Positions 13,998 through 20,911 of a DNA stretch of 20,911 nt are shown one piece after another. Each line of letters starts with the position of its first letter. The first letter of the stretch is position 1. This stretch comes from Acidimicrobiaceae bacterium UBA7830 (GTDB taxonomy: Bacteria; Actinomycetota; Acidimicrobiia; Acidimicrobiales; Ilumatobacteraceae). Both the position numbers and the translations under genes were made by a program. The stretch is taken from contig DLTS01000026.1 of the NCBI GenBank assembly GCA_002501485.1, positions 1-20,911 of the forward strand, written 5' to 3'. The notes under the pieces are model-generated. The model had not been told where the DNA came from. It searched no databases and worked only from the letters and a program-made list of their open reading frames with translations.

Positions 13998-14841
13998 CAC
14001 CGGTTGCGACTGGGCGCTGATCATCTCGTGACCATTCGCTCCACGAGCCCGGGTATAGCAGCGCATCGCCAGGGTCGGCGATGCCAAGCATGCTCATGAC
14101 GAGCAGGTTGTGGCAGGCTGTAACACCACTACCGCAGTAGAAGATTGGCTGTTGGCCGAGGCCGACAGAGTTCAGGCGCCCTCGAAGTTCAGCCACCGGA
14201 CGGTGAAGCCCGTCCTCGCCGAGATTGCCACCGTGGAAGAGATTGAATGCGCCAGGAACATGGCCGGCCTGCGGGTCAAGCGGTTCGGTATCACCTCGAT
14301 ATCGGGCCTCTGCCCGAGAGTCGACGACGGTTCGGCCGCTGTCGATAGCGGCGACAACCTCATCAGCGGTCACAACCCCTGACCAATGAGGAGGAACTTC
14401 ATACGTTGATTTGTTGACCGCAGGAGTGTCTGCCTCAACATGTTGGCCGGCCAAAACCCAGGCAGGATACCCGCCGTCGAGCACCGCCACGCGTTGATGC
14501 CCGATCGAACGAAGCATCCACCACAAACGTGCGGCGACTGCGCCCCCAGCATCATCGTAGGCAACGACATATGAGGAAGGCTCTATGCCATTGCGTTCGA
14601 GCACTTCAGCGAACCGCTGAGTGGTTGGTAACGGATGCCGCCCGCCGCCGGTTGGTGATGAACCATCGTGTACCGCAAGCTCGTGGTGCAGATCGATAAA
14701 CCGAGCTCCGGCGATATGTGCGGCTTTGTAACTGCGGCGACCACGATCATGATCTGAAAGATCAAACCGCACATCACAGATCACGAGATCATCGCCTCGA
14801 CCAATTCGTGTTGCTAATTCCTCGACGCTGATGACTGCCAT
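13987..14841 (-). CDS. Two-domain sulfurtransferase (thiosulfate/3-mercaptopyruvate type rhodanese)
   Basis: The ATG at 14841 (MAVISVEEL) is taken as start; an upstream GTG would add ten basic, unlikely residues. The 284-aa protein has an inactive N-terminal rhodanese domain (ICDVRFDL, HIAGARFIDL, YVVAYDDAGG, LDGGYPAW) and a catalytic C-terminal one (VVDSRAEARYRG, GHVPGAFNL, then the active loop YCGSGVTACHN with Cys236). The CGSGVTA loop is typical of SseA/thiosulfate sulfurtransferases, which move sulfane sulfur from thiosulfate or 3-mercaptopyruvate to cyanide or thiols. It acts in the cytoplasm. It diverges from the luciferase-like gene at 14901 with 59 bp between. The exact donor cannot be decided from sequence. 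Confidence 0.9.
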   Translation of the reverse strand: MAVISVEELATRIGRGDDLVICDVRFDLSDHDRGRRSYKAAHIAGARFIDLHHELAVHDGSSPTGGGRHPLPTTQRFAEVLERNGIEPSSYVVAYDDAGGAVAARLWWMLRSIGHQRVAVLDGGYPAWVLAGQHVEADTPAVNKSTYEVPPHWSGVVTADEVVAAIDSGRTVVDSRAEARYRGDTEPLDPQAGHVPGAFNLFHGGNLGEDGLHRPVAELRGRLNSVGLGQQPIFYCGSGVTACHNLLVMSMLGIADPGDALLYPGSWSEWSRDDQRPVATGDAP

Positions 14842-14900
14842 ACGGTGACGGTAGTACCGTCGGTCTCGCACTCATGACTCGCAGATGGCAGACTTAACTC

Positions 14901-15890
14901 ATGGTGGGAACGCTTTCGATGCTCGATCTCGCTCGGGTTCGACGCGGGACCTCAATTGTTGATGGCCTCACTTCGTGTGTCGAAATGGCTCAACTCGCTG
15001 AGCAATGCGGATATTCCCGCGTCTGGTACGCCGAACACCACAACCTTCCAACCGTTGCATCGTCATCTCCTGCGGTGCTGATCGCCCACGTAGCAGCCCA
15101 TACCTCTACGATCAAGTTGGGGGCTGGGGGAGTGATGTTGCCAAACCATGCCCCGCTCGTGATTGCTGAACAATATGGCACGCTCGCCACATTGCATCCC
15201 GGTCGCATCGAATTGGGTCTAGGCCGGGCACCCGGAAGTGACCAGGTGACGCTCCGCGCCATGCGTCGAGATCACACGTCATCAGAAAGCTTTCCCTCTG
15301 ATGTCGCGGAACTTCGTGACTTGCTCGATGGCGTTGTTCGAGCCGACGGGGTTGCCGCCATTCCTGGGGCGGGAACGGCTGTGCCGCTCTATATTCTCGG
15401 GTCGTCACTGTTTGGAGCGCAGCTCGCAGCGGCGCTGGGGCTCCCGTATGCGTTTGCTTCACACTTCTCACCTGGTGCGCTCACCGAAGCAGTTGAGGAA
15501 TATCGAAGCTCATTTGTGGCCTCCGATCGTTTGTCAGAGCCCCATGTCATTGCAGCAGTGAATGTCTTTTGCTCTGAATCTTCTGACGACGCTCTGCAGC
15601 AGTTTCACGCAGCAGCTCGTGAGCGTGTCGCCCTCATTGTGCCCAAAGGCGTCGACTACACCGATGAGCAGGCTGACCAAGTGCTTTCGATGCCACAGGG
15701 TCAACATCTCCTGCAGATGATGCAATATTCAGCCGTTGGCACACCGCCCGAAGTGGCGTCATACCTCGACGAGTTCTTGTCGCACTCCGGTGCCGACGAA
15801 CTCATCGTGTCGCATTCGACGCCCTTTGTTGAGGAGCGGATGACATCGATTCGTCTCACCGCAGACCTTGTTGACCGGGTTGGCGTGTGA
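14901..15890 (+). CDS. Luciferase-like (LLM class) flavin-dependent oxidoreductase
   Basis: This 329-aa protein has the bacterial luciferase-like TIM-barrel pattern: LSMLDLARVRRG at the start, YSRVWYAEHHN (about residues 40-50), IKLGAGGVMLPNHAP (about 71-85), VIAEQYGTLATLHPGRIELGLGRAPG (about 87-112). The AEHHN and GRAPG motifs are typical of the MsnO8-type LLM subgroup. Members use reduced FMN or F420 supplied by a partner to hydroxylate or dehydrogenate a substrate. Start is ATG at 14901; no good Shine-Dalgarno sequence precedes it. It is the first of four closely spaced plus-strand genes ending with the dioxygenase, so it probably belongs to the same oxidative pathway. Confidence 0.85.
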   Translation: MVGTLSMLDLARVRRGTSIVDGLTSCVEMAQLAEQCGYSRVWYAEHHNLPTVASSSPAVLIAHVAAHTSTIKLGAGGVMLPNHAPLVIAEQYGTLATLHPGRIELGLGRAPGSDQVTLRAMRRDHTSSESFPSDVAELRDLLDGVVRADGVAAIPGAGTAVPLYILGSSLFGAQLAAALGLPYAFASHFSPGALTEAVEEYRSSFVASDRLSEPHVIAAVNVFCSESSDDALQQFHAAARERVALIVPKGVDYTDEQADQVLSMPQGQHLLQMMQYSAVGTPPEVASYLDEFLSHSGADELIVSHSTPFVEERMTSIRLTADLVDRVGV

Positions 15891-15912
15891 TGTTGAGGTG
15901 TGAGGCGTAGCA

Positions 15913-16101
15913 ATGGCTGAAGTTCGGGTGAGTTGCTTAGGTTGCGGGGGAGACATTGTGCTCGAACAGTTGATGGTGCCAGACGGTGTTATCGCCCGAG
16001 GCGACCGTTTCATGCACGAGGGATGCGTGCTTAACAGCGAGGCAGAGTCTGCTCGTTACGAGGTCGGAGTGCCGGCGTATCTTTTGCCAAAGGGGCGTTG
16101 A
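15913..16101 (+). CDS. 62-aa Cys/His protein, possible zinc-binding partner
   Basis: This small protein has CLGC at residues 8-11 and, later, MHEGC (His36, Cys39), giving a CxxC...HxxC set that could hold one zinc ion. Between them is LEQLMVPDGVIARGDRFMHE, and the end is VGVPAYLLPKGR. I do not recognise a family. There is no signal peptide. It starts 22 bp after the luciferase-like gene behind a GTGAGGCG ribosome-binding match, and its stop overlaps the start of the Baeyer-Villiger monooxygenase (TGATG), so the two are almost certainly translated together. A structural or metal/redox accessory role for a neighbour is inference only. Confidence 0.7.
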   Translation: MAEVRVSCLGCGGDIVLEQLMVPDGVIARGDRFMHEGCVLNSEAESARYEVGVPAYLLPKGR

Positions 16102-17912
16102 TGTCAGAATCACTCCAGGTAACCGATGAGCGGCGCCAAGAGTTGCGTGACAGGTATCTGCTTGAGCGCGATAAGCGGTTGCGTGCAGATGGTAACGACC
16201 AATACCTTGAGCCGACAGGCCGGTTTGCCGGAATTATCGATGATCCTTACACACCGGTGGTTGATCGTGAAGCCGTGCACGATGACGTCACCGTTGCGCT
16301 CATTGGTGCCGGATTCTCCGGTCTTGTGACCGGTGCTGCGCTGAAAAAGGCAGGAATAGAGAACTTACGGCTGCTCGACGCAGCCGGCGACGTCGGCGGA
16401 GTGTGGTACTGGAACCGATACCCCGGAGCTATGTGCGATACGGCCGCAATGATTTATCTGCCGCTGTTGGAAGAAACCAAAACTGTGCCATCGGCGAAAT
16501 ATGTCCCGGCTCATGAGATTTTTGCTCACGCTCAGCGCATCGCAACAACATTTGGTCTGTATGAGAACGCTCTGCTCTCGACAAGTGCAACTGAGGTGTC
16601 GTGGGATGCTGATGTTCAGCGTTGGCGAATTTCTACCGACCGTGGCGACAACTTCACTGCGAAATATGTGGCAACCGGCACCGGGCCGCTTCACCGTCCG
16701 AAACTTCCAGGCATTGATGGCATTGACACCTTCACGGGCCATGCCTTTCACACGAGCCGCTGGGACTACGACTATTGCGGTGGCGGGCCCGCTGACGCGT
16801 CAATGGACAAACTGAGCGACAAGCGCGTTGCCATCATTGGTACGGGGGCAACTGCGGTGCAGTGCATTCCGAAGTTAGGGCGTGATGCAGGTGAACTTTT
16901 TGTTTTTCAGCGCACACCCTCGTCGATTGACATTCGCAACAATCACCCGATTGACCCCGAGTGGTTTGCCTCGCTTGAGCCTGGGTGGCAGCGCAACTGG
17001 TTGAGGAATTTCACCCTGTTGCAAACAGGAGGGTATGCCGACGTTGACCTTGTGATGGATGGCTGGACTGACATTGCGCAGCGTGTTCGCGATCGCGTTG
17101 CTGCTCGAGTGATGGCCGGAGCCGAACTCAGCCCTGAGACGACCCTCGCTGCGTACGAAGAGTCTGACGACGAAAAGATGGAAGAGATTCGCGCTCGGGT
17201 TGATGCGATCGTCACCGACCCTGCGACCGCTGAGGCGCTTAAGCCCTGGTACCGGCAACTGTGCAAGCGACCCTGCTTTCATGACGAGTACCTTCAGACG
17301 TTTAATCGGCCAACGGTGAAGCTCGTTGATACCGATGGTCAGGGTGTTGACCGTATCGATGCCTCTGGCGTTTGGGCGAACGGCCAGCATTACAAGGTCG
17401 ATTGCATCGTCTTTGCATCTGGATTCGAAGTGGGAACCGACCTTTCCCGTCGGTCAGGTTTTCAGATAATCGGAACTAGCGGTTCATCTCTCGAGGATTA
17501 CTGGGAGCCAGGAATGCGCACCTTGCACGGCACGCATGTCGATGGCTTTCCGAATCTCTTCATGCTCGCCACTGCTCAGGCCGCGAATCTCATCTCGAAC
17601 GTGCCACATAACTATGTCGAAGCAAGTGATGCGATCGCAGCAGTAGTCGCTCATGCTGAAGAGATCGGTGCAGCAACGGTTGAAGCTGGGCGCTCCGATG
17701 TCGATGCCTGGTTGCGGCAGATTCAAGGTCGACAGGGCTCAGTAATCGGGTCGCCTGACTGCACGCCGGGTTATTACAACAACGAAGGAAAACCGCTTGA
17801 GGGTGATCAGCAACTCAACGGCGGGGCCTATATTGAAGGGCCAGTTGCCTATTTCGAGTTTCTTGAGCAGTGGTGGAAGTCAGGTGAGTTTGCCGGACTC
17901 CACTTCTCATAA
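16101..17912 (+). CDS. Type I Baeyer-Villiger flavin monooxygenase
   Basis: The ATG at 16101 overlaps the preceding stop and follows AAAGGGG. The 603-aa product has the N-terminal FAD motif GAGFSG (69-74), then GGVWYWNRYPGAMCDT, the Baeyer-Villiger fingerprint FxGxxxHxxxWD (FTGHAFHTSRWD, about 211-222), and the NADPH motif IIGTGATAVQ (about 245-254). A later IVFASGFEVGTDLSRRSGF completes the FAD part. These enzymes insert oxygen beside a ketone using NADPH and O2, giving esters or lactones. The N-terminal extension (LRDRYLLERDKRLRADG) and length near 600 aa are like the subgroup including cyclopentadecanone monooxygenase, so a large or cyclic ketone is plausible but unproven. The PhyH-like gene follows by 33 bp. 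Confidence 0.9.
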   Translation: MSESLQVTDERRQELRDRYLLERDKRLRADGNDQYLEPTGRFAGIIDDPYTPVVDREAVHDDVTVALIGAGFSGLVTGAALKKAGIENLRLLDAAGDVGGVWYWNRYPGAMCDTAAMIYLPLLEETKTVPSAKYVPAHEIFAHAQRIATTFGLYENALLSTSATEVSWDADVQRWRISTDRGDNFTAKYVATGTGPLHRPKLPGIDGIDTFTGHAFHTSRWDYDYCGGGPADASMDKLSDKRVAIIGTGATAVQCIPKLGRDAGELFVFQRTPSSIDIRNNHPIDPEWFASLEPGWQRNWLRNFTLLQTGGYADVDLVMDGWTDIAQRVRDRVAARVMAGAELSPETTLAAYEESDDEKMEEIRARVDAIVTDPATAEALKPWYRQLCKRPCFHDEYLQTFNRPTVKLVDTDGQGVDRIDASGVWANGQHYKVDCIVFASGFEVGTDLSRRSGFQIIGTSGSSLEDYWEPGMRTLHGTHVDGFPNLFMLATAQAANLISNVPHNYVEASDAIAAVVAHAEEIGAATVEAGRSDVDAWLRQIQGRQGSVIGSPDCTPGYYNNEGKPLEGDQQLNGGAYIEGPVAYFEFLEQWWKSGEFAGLHFS

Positions 17913-17945
17913 GACGAGTTGCGCCATTGCTGTGAAGGGGGAGAA

Positions 17946-18815
17946 ATGACGCTTACGCATTCGACCGAAATTGATGTTTCAACGTATGAACGAGATGGCT
18001 ATCTGCACTTGCCGGGGTATATCACCAACCCTTGGCTCACCGAATTGCAGTCGATAGCGGCAGAGTTTGTTGAGGAGAGCAGAACGGTTGCCAAATCAAA
18101 CTCACGATTCGACGTTGAAGATGGCCACAGCGCAGGGACCCCTCGGCTTCGACGGTTGAACTCGCCGGTAGATCTTCACGAGACTTTTGCTCGTTTCGCA
18201 CTTGAAGGCCCGGCAGCAGGACTCGCAGTGCAAGTGCTCGGTGGCCCTGTGCGCTACCACCATTCAAAACTTAACTTCAAATGGGCTGATGGTGGAGAGG
18301 CGGTTGAGTGGCATCAAGATATTCAATTTTGGCCACATACCGATTTCAGCCCGCTCACCATTGGTTTGTACCTTGACGACGTCGATGCTGAAATGGGGCC
18401 AATGGGTGTACTACCAGGAAGTCATCACGGACAGCTATACAACCTTTACCGCGAAGATGGCTCGTGGGGCGGGGCCATTAAAGAGAGCGACATTGAAACC
18501 CTCGACTTGAATGACGTGCGTTGGCTCGATGGCCCGGCTGGGTCAGTCACCGTGCACAACTGCTGTTTGGTGCACGGTTCTATGGCAAATTCGTCAGCCC
18601 GACCCCGACCCTTGCTGTTGCAGACCTACTCAAGCGCTGACTCGTACCCAATTCTTGGAATTGGAGCGAACGGCGTAACCGGAAAACGATCTGGAGCGGT
18701 CATCGGTGGGCAAGCCAAGCAGACAGTGCGCATCGGTGGGCGAAGCATTCCTGGCGCGCCTGATTGGTCCCGTAAGGGAGCTCCAACAATCTTCGGCTCT
18801 CAGCACGACGGATAG
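17946..18815 (+). CDS. Phytanoyl-CoA dioxygenase (PhyH) family Fe(II)/2-oxoglutarate oxygenase
   Basis: The ATG at 17946 follows a clear ribosome binding site (AGGGGGAG), giving 289 aa. The start YERDGYLHLPGYI is typical of PhyH proteins. The iron-binding triad is visible: His123-x-Asp125 (VEWHQDIQFWPH) and distal His210 (CCLVHGSMANSS), with Arg219/Arg221 placed to bind the 2-oxoglutarate carboxylate. GPMGVLPGSHHG (about 151-162) is the conserved connecting loop. The reaction is hydroxylation of an unactivated carbon coupled to 2-oxoglutarate decarboxylation; family substrates range from phytanoyl-CoA to small metabolites such as ectoine. As last gene after the monooxygenase, it may hydroxylate the same substrate or its product. 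A hairpin lies at its stop. Confidence 0.88.
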   Translation: MTLTHSTEIDVSTYERDGYLHLPGYITNPWLTELQSIAAEFVEESRTVAKSNSRFDVEDGHSAGTPRLRRLNSPVDLHETFARFALEGPAAGLAVQVLGGPVRYHHSKLNFKWADGGEAVEWHQDIQFWPHTDFSPLTIGLYLDDVDAEMGPMGVLPGSHHGQLYNLYREDGSWGGAIKESDIETLDLNDVRWLDGPAGSVTVHNCCLVHGSMANSSARPRPLLLQTYSSADSYPILGIGANGVTGKRSGAVIGGQAKQTVRIGGRSIPGAPDWSRKGAPTIFGSQHDG

Positions 18816-18840
18816 TCGGTATTCGCTCACGCGCCGACTG
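18813..18840. terminator. Hairpin in the convergent gap after the oxygenase operon
   Basis: AGTCGG (18814-18819) pairs with CCGACT (18834-18839), extendable by wobble pairs on both sides, around a loop of about 14 nt. It overlaps the stop codon of the PhyH-like gene and sits before the end of the opposing NTF2-like gene. It is a possible bidirectional terminator without a T-run. Confidence 0.35.
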
Positions 18841-18846
18841 CTTGAA

Positions 18847-19308
18847 TTACTTGCCGAGTGACTTCATCTGCTCAAGCATTCGGCCCATCTGCTGATGAAC
18901 GGCGTTAACTGCTTGCAATGGCCTTACGATCACCTTGAACTCAACTATTTTCCCGTCCTCATCGCAAGTGATGATGTCAACTCCATTCACCGCCTTTCCA
19001 TCGACGGTGGTCTCAAACTCGAGCATTGCGTGATTTCCATCTGCAATTTCCTTCGTGTAGCGGAAATTTGCACCAGAACTGTTGTCATCAGAGAATGCCT
19101 CTGAGAAATCGGAGGCATCACCCGGGAGCGCCTGACTTGCAGCGTTGAGATATAGCATTGTGATTTCCTTGCCCCTTTGCGGTGTGAAAACAACTGGGGA
19201 ATAAAACACAACCTCTTCGTGGAGAAGTTCGTCAAGGCCTCCTGGCAGATTGCCCCGCACATGTTGGTGCCAGCGCTCGATAACTTCGTGAATAGGGCCT
19301 CTGCTCAT
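18847..19308 (-). CDS. SnoaL/NTF2-like small protein
   Basis: This 153-aa protein has the cone-shaped NTF2-like pattern: a first helix IHEVIERWHQHVRG, LDELLHEEVVFYSPVVF, GKEITMLYL, then beta strands (HAMLEFETTVDGKAVNGVDIITCDEDGKIVEFKVIVRPL) ending in a helix. The last part, DGKIVEFKVIVRPLQAV, is the common final strand of SnoaL-type members, which act as small isomerases, cyclases or dehydratases, or simply bind ligands. It follows the acyl-CoA-dehydrogenase-like gene by 50 bp on the minus strand but has its own TACTGT hexamer exactly 6 nt before the ATG, so it may also be transcribed separately as a leaderless mRNA. Its substrate is unknown; a role with the nearby oxygenases is possible. Confidence 0.75.
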   Translation of the reverse strand: MSRGPIHEVIERWHQHVRGNLPGGLDELLHEEVVFYSPVVFTPQRGKEITMLYLNAASQALPGDASDFSEAFSDDNSSGANFRYTKEIADGNHAMLEFETTVDGKAVNGVDIITCDEDGKIVEFKVIVRPLQAVNAVHQQMGRMLEQMKSLGK

Positions 19309-19314
19309 AATTCG

Positions 19315-19320
19315 ACAGTA
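19315..19320 (-). promoter_or_regulatory. Candidate -10 element (TACTGT) for a leaderless NTF2-like gene
   Basis: On the minus strand TACTGT ends exactly 6 nt before the ATG at 19308. A GGAGG further upstream is too far from the ATG to serve as its ribosome binding site. The element lies in the 50-bp gap after the upstream acyl-CoA-dehydrogenase-like gene. Confidence 0.4.
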
Positions 19321-19358
19321 GTCGCCTCCACAGAGAGTTCCGTCATTGTCGATCTCTT

Positions 19359-20366
19359 TCAGAATGAACCCGAGAGTTGATGACTCCGAATTTCGCTCGT
19401 TTGGCTTTGTACGAGCAAGAACATTGCTTGGCGAGCAAGGAGTTGTGCGTGATGTGACAACGCAACTGCTCCACCTCCTGATGCCGCTACGAGCGTTGTC
19501 GCCGAACGCATGCAGAGATCGCTTGCGTTTGCGCGCGCTGCCGGAAGTTCGTCGATTGAGGCCGTGTCTAGTCGATGCCGAGCTGTGGCGTATTCTTCAT
19601 CGAGATCACTTGGGCCCAAAAGGGAAAGACAACGACCGGTGACGCCGAGCGCAAGTGAACCGTTTGCCCGGAGGCCCATGCGATAGCTCTCCAACCACGA
19701 GTCGAAAGGAACCACGGAGGTCATGTCGTCAGTGGTGACGAGGTGTTGGTCAAACTTGATGACCGCAGTGGACGATGAATTCACAGCAGTGAGTTCAAGC
19801 ATGCTCGCAGACATGGTCCGAGACTCGATTCCGGGAACAATTCCCCAAACAACCGAGTCATGCCAGCAGGCGGCAACGAGGACGATGTCGACATTGCCCC
19901 ATCCAGTGACGTAAGGAGCCGTTCCCGACACGAGCCAACCATCACTGCACGGTTCTGCGCGAAGCACGGGCTCTCCTTGGCGGAGAAGATGGGCGAACGC
20001 AACACCGCCGCGGGTTTCGCCTTTGGCGAGCCCGGCGGCGTAACGGTGTGCTTCTCCCTCGCAAAGGGCAGTTGCTGTCGCGGGACCCGCATGCTGCTGC
20101 CAGATGAAGGTGGTGGTGAGGCATCCGCCAGCGAGTGCCTCGATGACGAGGTCTCGGTTAGCGCTTGACAGGTTTGAGCCTCCAACTGACTCTGAAGAGA
20201 AGATGCCGTACAGGCCCGCATCCTGCAGGGCTTGAAGATGGGCGGTCGGTATGACTCCACCACGATCGGTGGCGACAGTGGTTGGGAAGAGCACTTCGTC
20301 TGCTAGGCGGCGAGCGGTTTCAACCTGAGGACACGGATTTGTCGTGCTCTGCGATTGTGCGCTCAT
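19359..20366 (-). CDS. Short acyl-CoA dehydrogenase-family flavoprotein
   Basis: The frame stays open upstream to 20813, but only the part from ATG 20366 (MSAQSQSTTN) has protein-like sequence and homology. The 335-aa product has the family's N-terminal helices (ALQDAGLYGIFSSESVGGSNLS), GGVAFAHLLRQGEPVLRAEP, and the strand motif GWLVSGTAPYVTGWGNVDIVLV (about residues 140-160). The C-terminal helices end in LLARQAMFLLVQSQTSEIR. It is shorter than standard dehydrogenases (about 380 aa), and I could not place a clear catalytic Glu. It may oxidise an acyl-CoA using FAD or be one of the monooxygenase-like or non-catalytic relatives. A TATTCT hexamer 6 nt before the ATG suggests its own leaderless transcript, 34 bp after the preceding gene. 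Confidence 0.75.
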   Translation of the reverse strand: MSAQSQSTTNPCPQVETARRLADEVLFPTTVATDRGGVIPTAHLQALQDAGLYGIFSSESVGGSNLSSANRDLVIEALAGGCLTTTFIWQQHAGPATATALCEGEAHRYAAGLAKGETRGGVAFAHLLRQGEPVLRAEPCSDGWLVSGTAPYVTGWGNVDIVLVAACWHDSVVWGIVPGIESRTMSASMLELTAVNSSSTAVIKFDQHLVTTDDMTSVVPFDSWLESYRMGLRANGSLALGVTGRCLSLLGPSDLDEEYATARHRLDTASIDELPAARANASDLCMRSATTLVAASGGGAVALSHHAQLLARQAMFLLVQSQTSEIRSHQLSGSF

Positions 20367-20372
20367 GACGCC

Positions 20373-20378
20373 AGAATA
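20373..20378 (-). promoter_or_regulatory. Candidate -10 element (TATTCT) for a leaderless acyl-CoA-dehydrogenase-like gene
   Basis: On the minus strand TATTCT ends exactly 6 nt before the ATG at 20366 with no ribosome binding site between. It is the best match to the -10 consensus among the candidates in this window and supports the internal start over the longer open frame. Confidence 0.45.
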
Positions 20379-20400
20379 GTTGACGTTTGGCGAACGAAAC

Positions 20401-20910
20401 CTACTGTTCATCACTCGACGAGGAGAGAGGCACCGTGACTGGATCGACAATCTCGTCGCCGGTCTCGTTAGCCAGCAACTGTGACGACAGCAGTCCTGAA
20501 CGTGCGACCTTTCGAGGAGCGTCTGCAGAAGTCGGAAGCCGTTTTGCCATTCGCAGGACAGTTCGATGAACGCCTTCCTCGTTGCCGTGACGCAGCGCCC
20601 AAGTACCCATTTGCATGCCGGCATCGGCGATGATGTGAACATTTGTGCCCTCGGCAACCGCATGCACGATTGACGCCAGCTCTGATGGGTTCTCTTGAGG
20701 GCCGGATAGGAAAAGGAGTGATCTGCCAGAGTCAGAGTTGTTGGATGACCGAGAGGTACTGGCCGACTTGAATTCGGTGAGAACTTCGATGGGGCTTCGG
20801 AGCCGATCAACAATTGCTTTTGCGTTTGGTTTCAGGTCAGGGTCGCAGTGGGGTATGAGGTTGGTGCGAAGGTGAGCGAGGCACGAGGGCGACATCACCA
20901 TGATCGGATC
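20401..20910 (-). CDS. C-terminal part of an unrecognised protein (5' end outside window)
   Basis: The frame is open to the end of the window (DPIMVMSPSCLAHLR...), so the start lies beyond it; an internal ATG at 20901 is not needed. The visible 169 residues have a balanced composition and a plausible alpha/beta segment (RSLLFLSGPQENPSELASIVHAVAEG, then NVHIIADAG). They end in an acidic, Ser-rich tail (PLSSSSDEQ). I do not recognise the family, and no membrane helix is seen in this part. It lies 34 bp upstream of the acyl-CoA-dehydrogenase-like gene in the same direction. The overlapping alternative minus-strand frame is Arg/Ser/Cys-rich and looks like a shadow. Confidence 0.55.
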   Translation of the reverse strand, partial: DPIMVMSPSCLAHLRTNLIPHCDPDLKPNAKAIVDRLRSPIEVLTEFKSASTSRSSNNSDSGRSLLFLSGPQENPSELASIVHAVAEGTNVHIIADAGMQMGTWALRHGNEEGVHRTVLRMAKRLPTSADAPRKVARSGLLSSQLLANETGDEIVDPVTVPLSSSSDEQ

Positions 20911-20911
20911 T

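Noticed and set aside
14874..14897. Seven-codon upstream reading frame (MTRRWQT) before the luciferase-like gene
   Set aside because: It is very short, has no ribosome binding site or attenuator-like structure, and is expected by chance.
20367..20813. N-terminal extension of the acyl-CoA-dehydrogenase-like frame
   Set aside because: The extension is Arg/Ser/Cys-rich, overlaps another minus-strand gene in a different frame, and a good -10 hexamer with proper spacing precedes the internal ATG at 20366.
1..20911. CRISPR array, tRNA/rRNA genes, insertion sequences, phage or toxin-antitoxin modules
   Set aside because: Reading through found no regularly spaced repeats, no cloverleaf-like or rRNA-like sequence, no transposase or integrase motifs, and no recognisable toxin-antitoxin pair.

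Overview
The window looks like ordinary chromosome from a mid-GC actinobacterium, possibly an uncultured marine or freshwater member of the Acidimicrobiia. The taxonomic guess rests on gene content (oxygenase- and acyl-CoA-dehydrogenase-rich metabolism, a luciferase-like flavin oxidoreductase, a DUF2256-DUF3253 fusion, short Cys-containing lipoproteins) and on several genes whose -10-like TANNNT hexamer lies only 6-8 nt before the start codon, as in leaderless transcription. It is inference, not a placement. I see no phage genes, insertion sequence, CRISPR array, tRNA or rRNA. Both ends cut a gene.

Layout. 1-419 is the C-terminus of an acidic, repeat-bearing, membrane-anchored protein, followed by a clear hairpin (469-498). 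597-914 encodes a small lipoprotein. 1006-2664 is a BetA-like choline dehydrogenase/GMC oxidoreductase. A divergent clan GH-A/GH1-like glycosidase (2755-3945, minus) and an unrecognised 136-aa protein (4071-4481, plus) come next, then a second Cys-rich lipoprotein (4497-4838, minus). 4839-5246 has no convincing gene but may hold a decayed one. A divergent pair follows: a DUF2256-DUF3253 protein (minus) and a four-helix membrane protein (plus). An amidase (6139-7587) and a membrane O-acyltransferase with an SGNH domain (7616-9820) lie head-to-tail on the minus strand. The acyltransferase diverges from an SDR oxidoreductase (9989-10765) that has a strong hairpin directly upstream of its ribosome binding site.

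10825-13960 runs on the plus strand: a DUF2157 membrane protein, a class III aminotransferase of the glutamate-1-semialdehyde aminomutase type, and an FKBP prolyl isomerase. A two-domain sulfurtransferase (13987-14841) faces them.

14901-18815 is the most distinctive part: four tightly packed plus-strand genes encoding a luciferase-like flavin oxidoreductase, a 62-aa Cys/His protein, a type I Baeyer-Villiger monooxygenase (start overlapping the stop of the 62-aa gene) and a phytanoyl-CoA-dioxygenase-like Fe(II)/2-oxoglutarate enzyme. Facing them on the minus strand are an NTF2/SnoaL-like protein, a short acyl-CoA-dehydrogenase-family flavoprotein and the end of an unrecognised gene. Together these could oxidise a cyclic, terpenoid/steroid-like or branched ketone substrate towards acyl intermediates. 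The substrate cannot be read from sequence. No defence or mobile system was found; the best candidate for something undescribed is this oxygenase island with its translationally coupled 62-aa partner.
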